Shown in pieces: positions 46,311 through 54,620 of a stretch of DNA of 64,000 nt (its first letter is position 1; each line of letters opens with the position of its first letter). The DNA is taken from NCBI RefSeq assembly GCF_020524285.1, contig NZ_JAIVKX010000009.1:1-64000 (forward strand), read 5' to 3'. The position numbers were made by a program, and so were the translations under genes. The notes beneath the pieces were generated by a model. That model saw only the letters and a program-made list of their open reading frames with translations, made no database searches and was not told the origin of the DNA. This DNA comes from Alloyangia pacifica. Its GTDB lineage: Bacteria; Pseudomonadota; Alphaproteobacteria; Rhodobacterales; Rhodobacteraceae.

Positions 46311-47036
46311 ATGGCCAATCCCACCGCCGCCATGCTGGTCATCGGGGACGAGATTCTCTCGGGGCGCACCCGTGATTCCAACATGCATTACCTTGCGCAA
46401 GCCTTGACCAAGCAGGGCATCGACCTGCGCGAAGCGCGCATGGTCTCGGACGATCAGGAGGCCATCGTCGCCGCGGTCAAGACTCTCAGCGACTCGGTTG
46501 ACCACCTCTTCACCTCGGGCGGCATCGGCCCGACCCATGACGACATCACCGCCGACGCTGTGGCCGCCGCCTTCGGCGCCTCGATCGGCGTGCGGCAGGA
46601 TGCCTACGACCTGCTCGCGGCCCACTACCAGCGCCAGGGTTCCGAGTTCAACGAGGCCCGCCAGCGCATGGCCCGCATCCCCGAAGGCGCCACGCTGATC
46701 GACAACCCGGTCTCCATTGCGCCCGGCTTCACGCTTGGCAACGTGCACGTCATGGCGGGCGTGCCCTCGGTCTTCGAGGCGATGGTGGCGAGCGTTCTGC
46801 CGACGCTGACCGGCGGTGCCCCGCTGCTGTCGCAATCGCTGCGCATCCAGCGCGGCGAGGGCGAGATCGCCGGCCCCCTCTCGGCGCTGGCCGCCGAGTT
46901 CTCCGACCTGTCGATCGGCTCCTACCCGTTCCAGAAAGACGGCGTCTACGGCGCGAACATCGTCATCCGCGGCGCCGAGGGTGCGCGGGTTGATGCGGCA
47001 ATGACACGGCTCGCGGCACTCTTTCCCGAGAGCTGA
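46311..47036 (+). CDS. CinA-like molybdopterin-binding domain protein
   Basis: A 241-residue stand-alone MoaB/Mog-like domain as found at the N-terminus of CinA: IGDEILSGRTRDSN (11-24), FTSGGIGPTHDDITADAV (67-84) and GFTLGNVHVMAGVPSVFE (about 138-155). The C-terminal nicotinamide-nucleotide amidase domain of full CinA is absent, as in many alphaproteobacterial short forms. The probable role is nucleotide or pyrophosphate handling; not established. ATG 46311 follows AAGGAGAGCAGG. Confidence 0.82.
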   Translation: MANPTAAMLVIGDEILSGRTRDSNMHYLAQALTKQGIDLREARMVSDDQEAIVAAVKTLSDSVDHLFTSGGIGPTHDDITADAVAAAFGASIGVRQDAYDLLAAHYQRQGSEFNEARQRMARIPEGATLIDNPVSIAPGFTLGNVHVMAGVPSVFEAMVASVLPTLTGGAPLLSQSLRIQRGEGEIAGPLSALAAEFSDLSIGSYPFQKDGVYGANIVIRGAEGARVDAAMTRLAALFPES

Positions 47037-47160
47037 GCCCGCGCCCGGCGGCAGCGATTGCCCTCGGCCAGCCCTGCCGCCATAGATAGGGACAAAGACC
47101 GTAACCCGTTCCGGCCCGCGGGGGCGCCCTGCCCGCTTCCGCCGCCGGCAGAGTGCAAGA

Positions 47161-47886
47161 ATGACGCCAGACCTGCCCCGCCTCTACGCCACGCTCGACG
47201 CCACCTGGCCCGCCGCCTCGACGGTCGCGGCAGGCCCCTGGCTGCTGCGCCAGGGCGCCGGCGGCGGCAAGCGGGTGTCCTGCATCACCGCTGAGGATGG
47301 CTGGAGCCCGGACGACCTGCAGGCCGCCGAACAGGCGCAGCGCATGCTGCAGCAGCAGCCGCTCTTCATGATCCGCGCCGGCGAGACGGCGCTCGACGTG
47401 GCGCTGGAGTCGCGCGGCTATGATCTCATCGACCCGGTCAACCTCTGGGTCTGCAAGATCGGCAAGCTCACCGACCCGCCCCCGCACCGGATGAGCGCCT
47501 TTGCGCTCTGGGAGCCGTTGGCGGTCATGCGCGAGATCTGGGAAGAGGGCGGCATCGGCCCTGCGCGGGTCGGGGTCATGGAGCGCGCGCGCGGCCCGAA
47601 GACCGGCCTGCTTGGGCGGGTGTCGGACAAGCCCGCCGGCGCAGGCTACTGCGCCATCCACGACGGCATCGCCATGGTCCACGCGCTGGAGGTACGCGCG
47701 GCGCACCGCGGCAAGGGCGTCGGCACCGCCATGATGCGCCGCGCCGCGATCTGGGCCGAGGGCAAGGGGGCGCAGTACATGTCGCTGGCCTGCCTGACCG
47801 ACAATGACGCGGCGAACGGGCTCTATGCTTCCCTCGGGATGGGGCTTGTGGGACAGTACCACTACCGCATCAAGCCCGGACATTGA
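47161..47886 (+). CDS. GNAT-family N-acetyltransferase
   Basis: A 241-residue protein with a GNAT domain in its C-terminal half: VHALEVRAAHRGKGVGTAMM (about 176-195) contains the acetyl-CoA pyrophosphate loop (RGKGVGT) and CLTDNDAANGLYASLGM (about 212-228) the final strand-helix. The N-terminal half resembles degenerate GNAT folds. Substrate unknown. Four bases separate its stop from the next gene, so they share a transcript. Confidence 0.82.
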   Translation: MTPDLPRLYATLDATWPAASTVAAGPWLLRQGAGGGKRVSCITAEDGWSPDDLQAAEQAQRMLQQQPLFMIRAGETALDVALESRGYDLIDPVNLWVCKIGKLTDPPPHRMSAFALWEPLAVMREIWEEGGIGPARVGVMERARGPKTGLLGRVSDKPAGAGYCAIHDGIAMVHALEVRAAHRGKGVGTAMMRRAAIWAEGKGAQYMSLACLTDNDAANGLYASLGMGLVGQYHYRIKPGH

Positions 47887-47890
47887 GCCC

Positions 47891-48460
47891 ATGACCAAGG
47901 ACCTGCCCACCGCCCTCGATCTGCCGATGGTCGACCCGCTGCCCGAGCGGACGCAAAAGTATTTCGATGTCTGCGAAGAGAAGCTGGGCATGGTGCCGAA
48001 CGTGCTAAAAGCCCACGCCTTCGACAGCGCCAAGCTCGACGCCTTCACCGGTCTCTACAACGAGCTGATGCTGGCGGACTCGGGCCTCAGCAAGCTCGAA
48101 CGCGAGATGATCGCCGTGGTGGTCTCGTCGATCAACCGCTGCTTCTACTGCCTGACAGCCCATGGCGCCGCCGTGCGCGCGCTGTCCGGCGATCCGAAAC
48201 TGGGCGAGATGCTGGTGATGAACTGGCGCGTCGCCGACCTCAACCACCGCCACCGCGCCATGCTGCACTTCGCCGAGAAGATGACCAAGAGCAGCGCCGA
48301 GATCGCCGAATACGACCGCGAGGCGCTGCGCGACGCGGGCTTCTCCGAGCGCGATATCTGGGACATCGTCAACGTGGCGGCGTTCTTCAACATGACCAAC
48401 CGGGTGGCCAGTGCCACCGATATGCGGCCGAATGACGACTACCACGCGCAGGCGCGCTGA
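47891..48460 (+). CDS. AhpD-like peroxidase-related protein
   Basis: A 189-residue carboxymuconolactone-decarboxylase/AhpD-fold protein with the redox motif Cys84-x2-Cys87-x3-His91 (NRCFYCLTAHG), characteristic of the peroxidase-related family that reduces organic peroxides or acts as a redox relay. ATG 47891 gives a normal N-terminus (PMVDPLPERTQKYFDVC). It overlaps the next gene by 29 bases. Confidence 0.85.
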   Translation: MTKDLPTALDLPMVDPLPERTQKYFDVCEEKLGMVPNVLKAHAFDSAKLDAFTGLYNELMLADSGLSKLEREMIAVVVSSINRCFYCLTAHGAAVRALSGDPKLGEMLVMNWRVADLNHRHRAMLHFAEKMTKSSAEIAEYDREALRDAGFSERDIWDIVNVAAFFNMTNRVASATDMRPNDDYHAQAR

Positions 48461-49382
48461 GCGCCTTCTTTCCGGGCTGGCCCTGGCAACCCTTGCCGCC
48501 CTGCCCGTCCGGGCCTTCGACCTCGCGCTGCCCGGCTCCGCCCGGCTGGCGGAAGAGCGCATCACCGATCCCGGCAGCTACGCCGTGCCGATCGCCCCCT
48601 GGACCGAGATGGAGGGGGTGCTCACCGAGACAGCCGAGGGCCGCATCCAGCGGCAGGCCTGGCGGATCGAGGCCTCCGGCCTCACGGTGCTGCAGATCAT
48701 GGCACCGCTGCGCACCCAGCTCGAGAGCGCCGGCTGGGAAATCCTGCTCGACTGCGCCGCGCGCGACTGCGGCGGTTTCGATTTCCGCTTCGCGACCGAG
48801 GTGATGCGCGGCCCGGCGATGTACGTCGACCTGAGCAGCTACCGGTTCCTGTCTGCCCGTGGCCCCGCCGGCGATTACCTGTCGCTGATGGTGAGCCGCA
48901 GCCCCGCCGCCGGTTTCGTGCAGGTGATCCGGACCTCTCCCGCCTCTGCCCCGCAGGCGCCCGATGCGGGGGAACGTCCAGCGCCCGTGGTCACCAGCGA
49001 AATGCCCGACCTCATCCAGACGCTCGAGGCAGAGGGGCACGCGGTGCTCGATGACCTGACCTTCGCCAGCGGCGCCGACGAGCTGGAGCCGGGCGAGGTG
49101 CCCTCGCTCGACGAACTGGCGGAATTTCTTGCCGCCGATCCGGCGCGGCGGGTGCTCTTTGTCGGTCATACCGATGCCACCGGCTCGGCGGCGGCCAACG
49201 TCGAGATCTCGCGCCGCCGCGCGCGCGCCGCGCGCGGCTACCTGCTGGACAAGGGTTTGCCGGAAAGCCAGATGGAAGCGGATGGCGCGGGCTATCTCGC
49301 GCCGATCGCGAGCAATCTCAGCGACACGGGCCGCGAGGCCAACCGGCGTGTCGAAGTCGTGCTGCTGCCTGCCGTGGAGTGA
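48432..49382 (+). CDS. OmpA-family envelope protein
   Basis: A 316-residue exported protein: basic N-terminus and signal peptide (1-28, VRA), a middle region of unknown fold (about 30-180) and a C-terminal OmpA peptidoglycan-binding domain (about 200-315: DLTFASGADELEP, FVGHTDATGS, ISRRRARAARGYL, REANRRVEV). It would anchor to peptidoglycan from the periplasm or outer membrane. ATG 48432 overlaps the AhpD-like gene; an ATG at 48411 would lengthen the signal peptide. Confidence 0.85.
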   Translation: MTTTTRRRAERLLSGLALATLAALPVRAFDLALPGSARLAEERITDPGSYAVPIAPWTEMEGVLTETAEGRIQRQAWRIEASGLTVLQIMAPLRTQLESAGWEILLDCAARDCGGFDFRFATEVMRGPAMYVDLSSYRFLSARGPAGDYLSLMVSRSPAAGFVQVIRTSPASAPQAPDAGERPAPVVTSEMPDLIQTLEAEGHAVLDDLTFASGADELEPGEVPSLDELAEFLAADPARRVLFVGHTDATGSAAANVEISRRRARAARGYLLDKGLPESQMEADGAGYLAPIASNLSDTGREANRRVEVVLLPAVE

Positions 49383-49426
49383 GCCGGGCCCCGCCCCGGG
49401 TCACCATCCCGGCTTTGGGCCAAGGG

Positions 49427-50332
49427 TCAGGGGGCGACGTCGCCGATCCGCCCGGCCACCGTCGCGCCCTGTTCTCGCAGCGCGCTGTCGAGGTAGGACT
49501 CGAACTGCATGGCCAGCTCGCGGGCCGGACCGCCGGTTTCCGTGCGCGACAGGATCACCCGGCGCGCGGAGTCGTATTCGGGCAGCACCCGGGTCAGGCG
49601 CCCGACGCTGAGATCCCGCGCCACCACGAAATCGGGCAGGCAGGCGATGCCGAGCCCGGCAAGACAGGCCTCGAGCACCGACCGCGCGTCCGACATCTCG
49701 ATGCGGCGCTCGGCGGTCACCGGGGTCACCGCGCCGCGCCGGTCGGTCAGCGTCCAGATCACGCCATCCTGCTCGGTCGGCAGGTGCAGCAGCCGGTGGC
49801 CCGCCAGGTCGCTGGCGCTCTCGGGTCGGCCCTGCGTCGCGAGATAGAGCGACGAGGCCACCACCACATGGGTACTGACCGCCAGCGGCCGGCCGTCCAT
49901 CGCCTCGCCGGTCTCGGTGCTGAGCGTCAGGTCGCAGCCTTCGGAGCCCGCCGACTCGAAGACGATCGAGCTGTCGGGGTGCGAGGTGAGAAACCGGCCC
50001 AGCCGGGGTAGGATCATATGCTCGACCAGTTCAGACGGTGCAGCCACCCGCAGCGCACAGCTCTGCGGCTCGGCGAGCGCGCGGGCGCAGGTGTCGGCCC
50101 AATCCGCCTCGGCGAGCAGCTGGCGGGTCCAGCGGTAGTAGTGGTTGCCCTCGGTCGTGGGACGCACCTGGCGGGTGGTGCGTTCAAAGAGCTTGAGGCC
50201 GAGCCGACGCTCCAGCGCCGCCACGTTCTTGGAGACCGCGGCCTTGGACATGCCAAGCGCTTCCGCCGCAGCGGTGAAGCCGCCGTGGTCCATCACGTGG
50301 GTGAAGGCGCGCAGTTCGGCAAACTTGTCCAT
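49427..50332 (-). CDS. LysR-family regulator
   Basis: A 301-residue LysR regulator starting at ATG 50332 (GGAGAGTC upstream). The helix-turn-helix is at about 3-62 (FTHVMDHGGFTAAAEALGMS, then KAAVSKNVAALERRLG, FERTTRQVRPT). The FERTTR motif places it in the CrgA-like group. The effector domain runs from about 90 to 290. It is divergent from a TetR gene, with a 19-bp palindrome between them. Confidence 0.88.
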   Translation of the reverse strand: MDKFAELRAFTHVMDHGGFTAAAEALGMSKAAVSKNVAALERRLGLKLFERTTRQVRPTTEGNHYYRWTRQLLAEADWADTCARALAEPQSCALRVAAPSELVEHMILPRLGRFLTSHPDSSIVFESAGSEGCDLTLSTETGEAMDGRPLAVSTHVVVASSLYLATQGRPESASDLAGHRLLHLPTEQDGVIWTLTDRRGAVTPVTAERRIEMSDARSVLEACLAGLGIACLPDFVVARDLSVGRLTRVLPEYDSARRVILSRTETGGPARELAMQFESYLDSALREQGATVAGRIGDVAP

Positions 50333-50402
50333 CAAGACTCTCCAGATACCAAGGGCACTCGTGACCCGCCCGCGCTTATGTCTCGTGGGCGACAGTTTTT
50401 CA

Positions 50403-50421
50403 ACATTGTTAATAACAATGT
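50403..50421. promoter_or_regulatory. Palindromic operator between divergent LysR and TetR genes
   Basis: ACATTGTTAATAACAATGT is a 19-bp palindrome, mismatched only at the centre, in an AT-rich patch 38 bases before the TetR gene. It is the size of a TetR dimer site and probably mediates autoregulation of the TetR gene, possibly also of the LysR gene. Confidence 0.6.
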
Positions 50422-50458
50422 CATAGACTTTCCTGCTTCCTGCCGTAATCTGAGGCAG

Positions 50459-51088
50459 ATGGACAGCATAGCAAGCCGCAGCCACCGCGAAGAGAAAAGC
50501 GCAGCAACCAGAGCGCGTCTTATGGCCGCTGCCCGCCACCTCTTCGACGAGCAGGGCTATCACAATGTCTCGGTCACGCAAATCGCCCGGATGGCCGGCG
50601 TCACCCACGCGATGATCAACGTGTATTTCCACTCGAAGGCCGGGCTTCTCTACGCGCTGATCCAGGAAAACAATGCGTCTCAAATAGATAGGCTGGCGGG
50701 ATCCGTTCCGCTGCACGGCAGCTTCGACGAGAAGCTGCACCACATCGTGACGGTCTACGCCGAGGGGGATCTCGAAGATCCGCGACTTCTCGCCGTGATG
50801 CAGGCCTATTTCTGGCAATGGCCTGCCGAAACGGAGACCCACAACCGCCTGCAATTGAGGCAGGCCCTCGCGCCGCTCCGCCAGGCCATGCGGGACTCGC
50901 GCCGGTTCAGCCACCGCACCGAGGAGGAGCTCGACGATGCGCTCGAGGCCTTCTATGCGATCTACACCCACGGGCTGCGGCCCGCGGTCTATCACGATGC
51001 CAGCGTTTCAGAATGCATCGAAGCGATTCTGCGCCGCAGCGTGATGATGTTCGACGGGCTCGCACAGACCGCGCGCTCGGTCACCTAG
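50459..51088 (+). CDS. TetR-family regulator
   Basis: A 209-residue regulator: helix-turn-helix about 15-62 (ARHLFDEQGYHNVSVTQIAR, then MINVYFHSKAGLLYALI) and a helical ligand domain with a TetR_C-like C-terminus (YAIYTHGLRPAV, about 165-176). ATG 50459 directly follows the palindrome region; its ribosome-binding site (TGAGG) is modest. Target unknown; no enzyme gene lies beside it. Confidence 0.85.
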   Translation: MDSIASRSHREEKSAATRARLMAAARHLFDEQGYHNVSVTQIARMAGVTHAMINVYFHSKAGLLYALIQENNASQIDRLAGSVPLHGSFDEKLHHIVTVYAEGDLEDPRLLAVMQAYFWQWPAETETHNRLQLRQALAPLRQAMRDSRRFSHRTEEELDDALEAFYAIYTHGLRPAVYHDASVSECIEAILRRSVMMFDGLAQTARSVT

Positions 51089-51129
51089 CCCAAGAGCCAC
51101 CCGCCGAGATAGGCCTGCCCCGTCGCGGC

Positions 51130-51160
51130 AAAAAAACGCCCCGGCTTGAAACCGGGGCGC
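51130..51160 (-). terminator. Intrinsic terminator of the second LysR gene
   Basis: CGCCCCGG / CCGGGGCG stem with a seven-base loop; on the minus strand it is followed by seven T. It lies between the convergent TetR and LysR genes. Confidence 0.9.
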
Positions 51161-51197
51161 AGTTAGGGCCTACGAGTTCAGCCCGAGGAAAACAAGG

Positions 51198-52103
51198 TTA
51201 CCAGTCGTGCGGGCCTTTCTCTGCGAAGGCATGCACGAGGAAATCGATGAAGGCGCGGACCTTCGGCTGGGTAAAGCGGCCCGGCGGGTAGACGGCGTAG
51301 ATCCCCTGCGTCTCCATCGGCAGGTCAGGGATCGCATCCTCGACGAGCCCCTGCTTCATCGCGTCCGCATAGAGATAGGACGGCAGGTAGGCGATGCCGA
51401 GACCGGCGATACAGGCGTTGAGCAGCGATTGCCCGTCGTTCACCGACAGCCAGCCGGCCGTACGCACCTGGCGCTTCTCGCCCGAGGGCGCGGTCACTTT
51501 CCAGACGTTGCCCGAGGACTGGTTGGAATAATGCAGCAGCTTGTGCTCGTTGAGGTCGTCGATCCGCTGCGGGCGCCCAAACCGCTGGAAGTAGTTCGGC
51601 GAGGCGATCATCCGCTTGGTGGTGTCGGTCAGCTTGCGGGCCCGCAAGGTGCTGTCCTCGAGCTCGCCGATGCGCACGGCCATGTCGAAGCCTTCCGAGA
51701 TCAACTCGACGTAGCGATTGTTGAGCACCATGTTGACGGTGATATCGGGAAACTCGGCCAGGAACTCTCCCAGCACTGGGCTCAGGTGGTTCACCCCGAA
51801 GTCCGTGGCGACCGAAATACGCAGCAGCCCCGAGGGCGCCGATTGCATCGAGGTGACCAACGCGTCGGCCTCCCCAGCGTCGTTCAGCACCCGGCGGGCA
51901 CGGTCGTAATAGGCCAAGCCGATCTCGGTGGGCGAGACTCGGCGCGTGGTACGGTTCAGCAGCCGGGCGCCGAGGCGGGCCTCCAGCGAGGATACATGCT
52001 TCGAGACGGCCGATTTGGAAATTCCCATCTTCTTCGCAGCGTCGGTGAAACCGCCCTGGTCCACCACCGTTGCAAAGGCCTCCATTTCGGTCAGCCGATC
52101 CAT
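51198..52103 (-). CDS. LysR-family regulator, CrgA/AaeR-like
   Basis: A 301-residue LysR regulator (MDRLTEMEAFATVVDQGGFT at the N-terminus, KSAVSKHVSSLEARLG recognition helix, NRTTRRVSPTEIG) with the effector domain from about 85. ATG 52103 is preferred over a GTG three codons earlier. The divergent region to the next gene has the dyad TGCCCC-GGATT-GGGGCA (52141-52157), a possible site. The target is not evident: the divergent neighbour is a hypothetical protein. Confidence 0.87.
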   Translation of the reverse strand: MDRLTEMEAFATVVDQGGFTDAAKKMGISKSAVSKHVSSLEARLGARLLNRTTRRVSPTEIGLAYYDRARRVLNDAGEADALVTSMQSAPSGLLRISVATDFGVNHLSPVLGEFLAEFPDITVNMVLNNRYVELISEGFDMAVRIGELEDSTLRARKLTDTTKRMIASPNYFQRFGRPQRIDDLNEHKLLHYSNQSSGNVWKVTAPSGEKRQVRTAGWLSVNDGQSLLNACIAGLGIAYLPSYLYADAMKQGLVEDAIPDLPMETQGIYAVYPPGRFTQPKVRAFIDFLVHAFAEKGPHDW

Positions 52104-52266
52104 ACCCGTCACCTCGTAAACGTTCTTCCCAAACGACTATTGCCCCGGATTGGGGCAGGACTTGGACGGAGCGAGGACAATATCGCGGTTTTACCGCGCA
52201 CTGTACTTGACCCCGAAACCGGGAGGTAAAATCTGCGGCAGAAGTGTTTCCGCGTTCAGAACAACC

Positions 52267-52884
52267 ATGTCCGACCTCCTCTCCCCTCCGATCTCGCCAC
52301 CGCCCGCGGGACACAATCGCGGCCCGGCGCTGCAGCCCGTGTCCTTGCTGGCGGTCGAGCGCTGGCGCCGCGCCAAGGCTGCGCGCAAGGCGCCCTCGGG
52401 CGTGGCGCTGCGGATGCAGATCCGCCGCGCGCGCGAGCTGGGCATGGCGCCGGGAGACTACCTCTCGCTGCGCGCCTTCTGCGGCACCGACATAAGCGCC
52501 GTCGCCTTCATGCCCGATGCGCTGGGGTTGCGGATGGGCCGGGTGCTGTCGATGCCCGAGCAAATCCGCCTCCGGCTGCGCGCCATGCAGGACGTGCACC
52601 TGCTGTGTTTTGCCCCGCCCGAGGAGCCTCCTGAGGGCTTCCGCGAGGATCTCGGTGCCCTGACCGGCTGCGCGTTCTCCGGATGCGCCCCCTGCCCCGC
52701 GCGCCCGTTGCCCTGGCCCGAAGCCCGCGCGGCGGCCCGCGCGCTGCTCGACCCGCTGCACCTCACCGGCGCGGCGGTGCTGCTGGTCGGCGCGGGCGAG
52801 ATCGCCACCCAGCTCTACGGCGCGGCGCGTCTTGGCGGGCAGATGTCGCCGGACGAGTTCTTCGGCTCCGGCACCTCTGCCTGA
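52267..52884 (+). CDS. Hypothetical protein with GHNRGP motif
   Basis: A 205-residue soluble protein. The N-terminus holds PAGHNRGPALQPVS, a motif I associate with uncharacterised alphaproteobacterial proteins. Residues about 35-60 are strongly basic and helical (RWRRAKAARKAP, MQIRRARELG), and a cysteine-rich stretch GCAFSGCAPCP lies at about 138-148, possibly metal-binding. No domain recognised. ATG 52267. The cluster of arginines would suit nucleic-acid contact, but that is a guess. Confidence 0.65.
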   Translation: MSDLLSPPISPPPAGHNRGPALQPVSLLAVERWRRAKAARKAPSGVALRMQIRRARELGMAPGDYLSLRAFCGTDISAVAFMPDALGLRMGRVLSMPEQIRLRLRAMQDVHLLCFAPPEEPPEGFREDLGALTGCAFSGCAPCPARPLPWPEARAAARALLDPLHLTGAAVLLVGAGEIATQLYGAARLGGQMSPDEFFGSGTSA

Positions 52885-52890
52885 CACAGC

Positions 52891-52918
52891 AAAAGACCGC
52901 GCCGGTTGCCCGGCGCGG
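52891..52918 (-). terminator. Intrinsic terminator of the DJ-1/PfpI-like gene
   Basis: CCGCGCCGG / CCGGCGCGG stem (four-base loop) followed on the minus strand by TCTTTTGC, 28 bases after the stop codon at 52947. Confidence 0.75.
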
Positions 52919-52946
52919 CCAGTGGTCACAAAACGGCACGGAAGGG

Positions 52947-53507
52947 TCAGGCCGCCTTGCGATCGTGTTGGCCCTCTTCGATCTCCTCGACGATCTTCGA
53001 GACGAAGGCCTTGAGGTCATCGGGCTTGCGGCTGGTGATGATGCCCTTGTCGCAGGCGACCGGCACGTCGACCCAGTTGCCGCCCGCGTTCACCACGTCG
53101 GTCTTGATCGAATGGTAGGAGGTCACCTCGCGGCCCTTCAGGATGCCCGCCTCGACCAGCACCCAGGGTGCGTGGCACACGGCGGCGATCACCTTGCCCT
53201 CGTTGTGGAAGTCCTTGACGAGGTTGATCACCGCGGGCTCGACCCGCAGCAGGTCGGGGTTGATCTGGCCGCCGGGGATCACCAGCGCATCGTAGTCATG
53301 CGAATTGACGTCGGCGATCTTGGCCTCGGCTTCGGCCTCGCGGCCCCAGTCCGTGCCTTCCCAGCCCTTGATGGCCTTGCCTTCGAGCGTGGCCACATGG
53401 ACCTCTGCGCCCTTCACGCGCAGCTGGTCACGGGGGAATTCCAGTTCCGACTGTTCGAAACCGTTGGTGGAGATAATGAGGATCTTGGCGTTACTGATGG
53501 CAGTCAT
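52947..53507 (-). CDS. DJ-1/PfpI-family protein (YhbO/PfpI-like)
   Basis: A 186-residue DJ-1 superfamily protein with Glu18 (NGFEQSE), the nucleophile Cys111-His112 (AAVCHAPWVL) and the GGQINPDLLR loop, as in PfpI and YhbO. Family members have been described as proteases, deglycases or glyoxalases involved in oxidative and carbonyl stress; the precise activity is debated. ATG 53507 follows AAGGAGGCACG. Monocistronic with its own terminator. Confidence 0.88.
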   Translation of the reverse strand: MTAISNAKILIISTNGFEQSELEFPRDQLRVKGAEVHVATLEGKAIKGWEGTDWGREAEAEAKIADVNSHDYDALVIPGGQINPDLLRVEPAVINLVKDFHNEGKVIAAVCHAPWVLVEAGILKGREVTSYHSIKTDVVNAGGNWVDVPVACDKGIITSRKPDDLKAFVSKIVEEIEEGQHDRKAA

Positions 53508-53687
53508 GTCGTGCCTCCTTCCATCTGTCTTGCAGTCCGGCGCCATTTTCGGCGCGTCTGGATATGCAACGGGAAGGTCCCGGGCCGTGTTCCGACGAAC
53601 ACGGACACGGGTTTTTGAAAGCTCAGCGGGAACCCGCGGCACGGATGCATCCCGGGCGGGCGCACTCGGGAACAGAGGGAAAACCGC

Positions 53688-54620
53688 TCAGGCGCGGGCG
53701 CTGCGGGTCCAGGGCTCGGCGCCTTTCACATCGACGAAGACGCGGTAGACCGAGCTCGTCGCGGTAATGTACATGCGCTGCCCGTCCGGGCCGCCGAAAC
53801 AGAGGTTGGCCACCACCTCGGGCACAAGGATCTTGCCCAGAAGCGTGCCGTCGGGCGCGAAGCAATGCACCCCGTCGCCGGCCGAGGACCAGAGGTTGCC
53901 CTCCAAGTCGCAGCGCATCCCGTCCGGCAGCCCGCAGTCGAGCGTGGCGAAATCGCCGAGCGGCGTCAGAGTGCCGCCGTCCACCGCGTACTTGCGGATC
54001 ACCGAGGGGACGCTGTCGTCGTGGCTCGAACCGCTCTCGGCCACGTAGAGGACGGACTCGTCCGGCGAGAAGCACAGGCCGTTCGGTTGCGCGAAATCCG
54101 AGATCACCGGCTCAGGCGCGCCGCCCTCCGGCGGGATGCGGAAGACATTGCGCGCGGATAGCTCGGGCTCGGCGCGGTTGCCCTCGAAATTCGAGATGAT
54201 GCCGTAGGTCGGGTCGGTGAACCACACGGCGCCGTCGGAGCTGACCACAACGTCATTCGGCGAGTTGAGCCGCTTGCCCCCGTGCTCGGAGGCGAGCACG
54301 GTCAGCGCGCCGTCATACTCGGTCCGCACCACGTCCCGCGTGCCGTGCCGGCACCCCACCAGCCGTCCCCAGGGGTCGCGGGTGTTGCCGTTGTTGAACT
54401 GGCTCTGTTCGCGGTAGACGCTGAGCCCCTGCCCCTCGGTCCATTGGTAGAGGGTCTGCGAGGGGATCTCGGAGAAGATCAGCGCGTTTCGGTCGCCGAA
54501 CCAGACCGGCCCCTCGGTCCAGGTAAACCCGGTGCAGAGCTGTTCCAGCTTGCCCATCGGGTGCACGAGGCGGCGGAACCTCTCGTCATGGATCTCCAGG
54601 TGCTCGGGCGTGCGGATCAT
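53688..54620 (-). CDS. SMP-30/gluconolactonase-family sugar lactonase
   Basis: A 310-residue six-bladed propeller hydrolase. The metal-site residues are visible in TEGPVWFGDRNAL (Glu, about 35), NSPNDVVVSSDGAVWFTDP (Asn, about 118-136) and QPNGLCFSPDES (Asn/Asp, about 179-190). It opens a sugar lactone to the aldonic acid. It overlaps the preceding permease gene by four bases and is the last gene of a ribose-type ABC operon, so the imported sugar is probably oxidised to a lactone by a dehydrogenase encoded elsewhere. Confidence 0.85.
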   Translation of the reverse strand: MIRTPEHLEIHDERFRRLVHPMGKLEQLCTGFTWTEGPVWFGDRNALIFSEIPSQTLYQWTEGQGLSVYREQSQFNNGNTRDPWGRLVGCRHGTRDVVRTEYDGALTVLASEHGGKRLNSPNDVVVSSDGAVWFTDPTYGIISNFEGNRAEPELSARNVFRIPPEGGAPEPVISDFAQPNGLCFSPDESVLYVAESGSSHDDSVPSVIRKYAVDGGTLTPLGDFATLDCGLPDGMRCDLEGNLWSSAGDGVHCFAPDGTLLGKILVPEVVANLCFGGPDGQRMYITATSSVYRVFVDVKGAEPWTRSARA

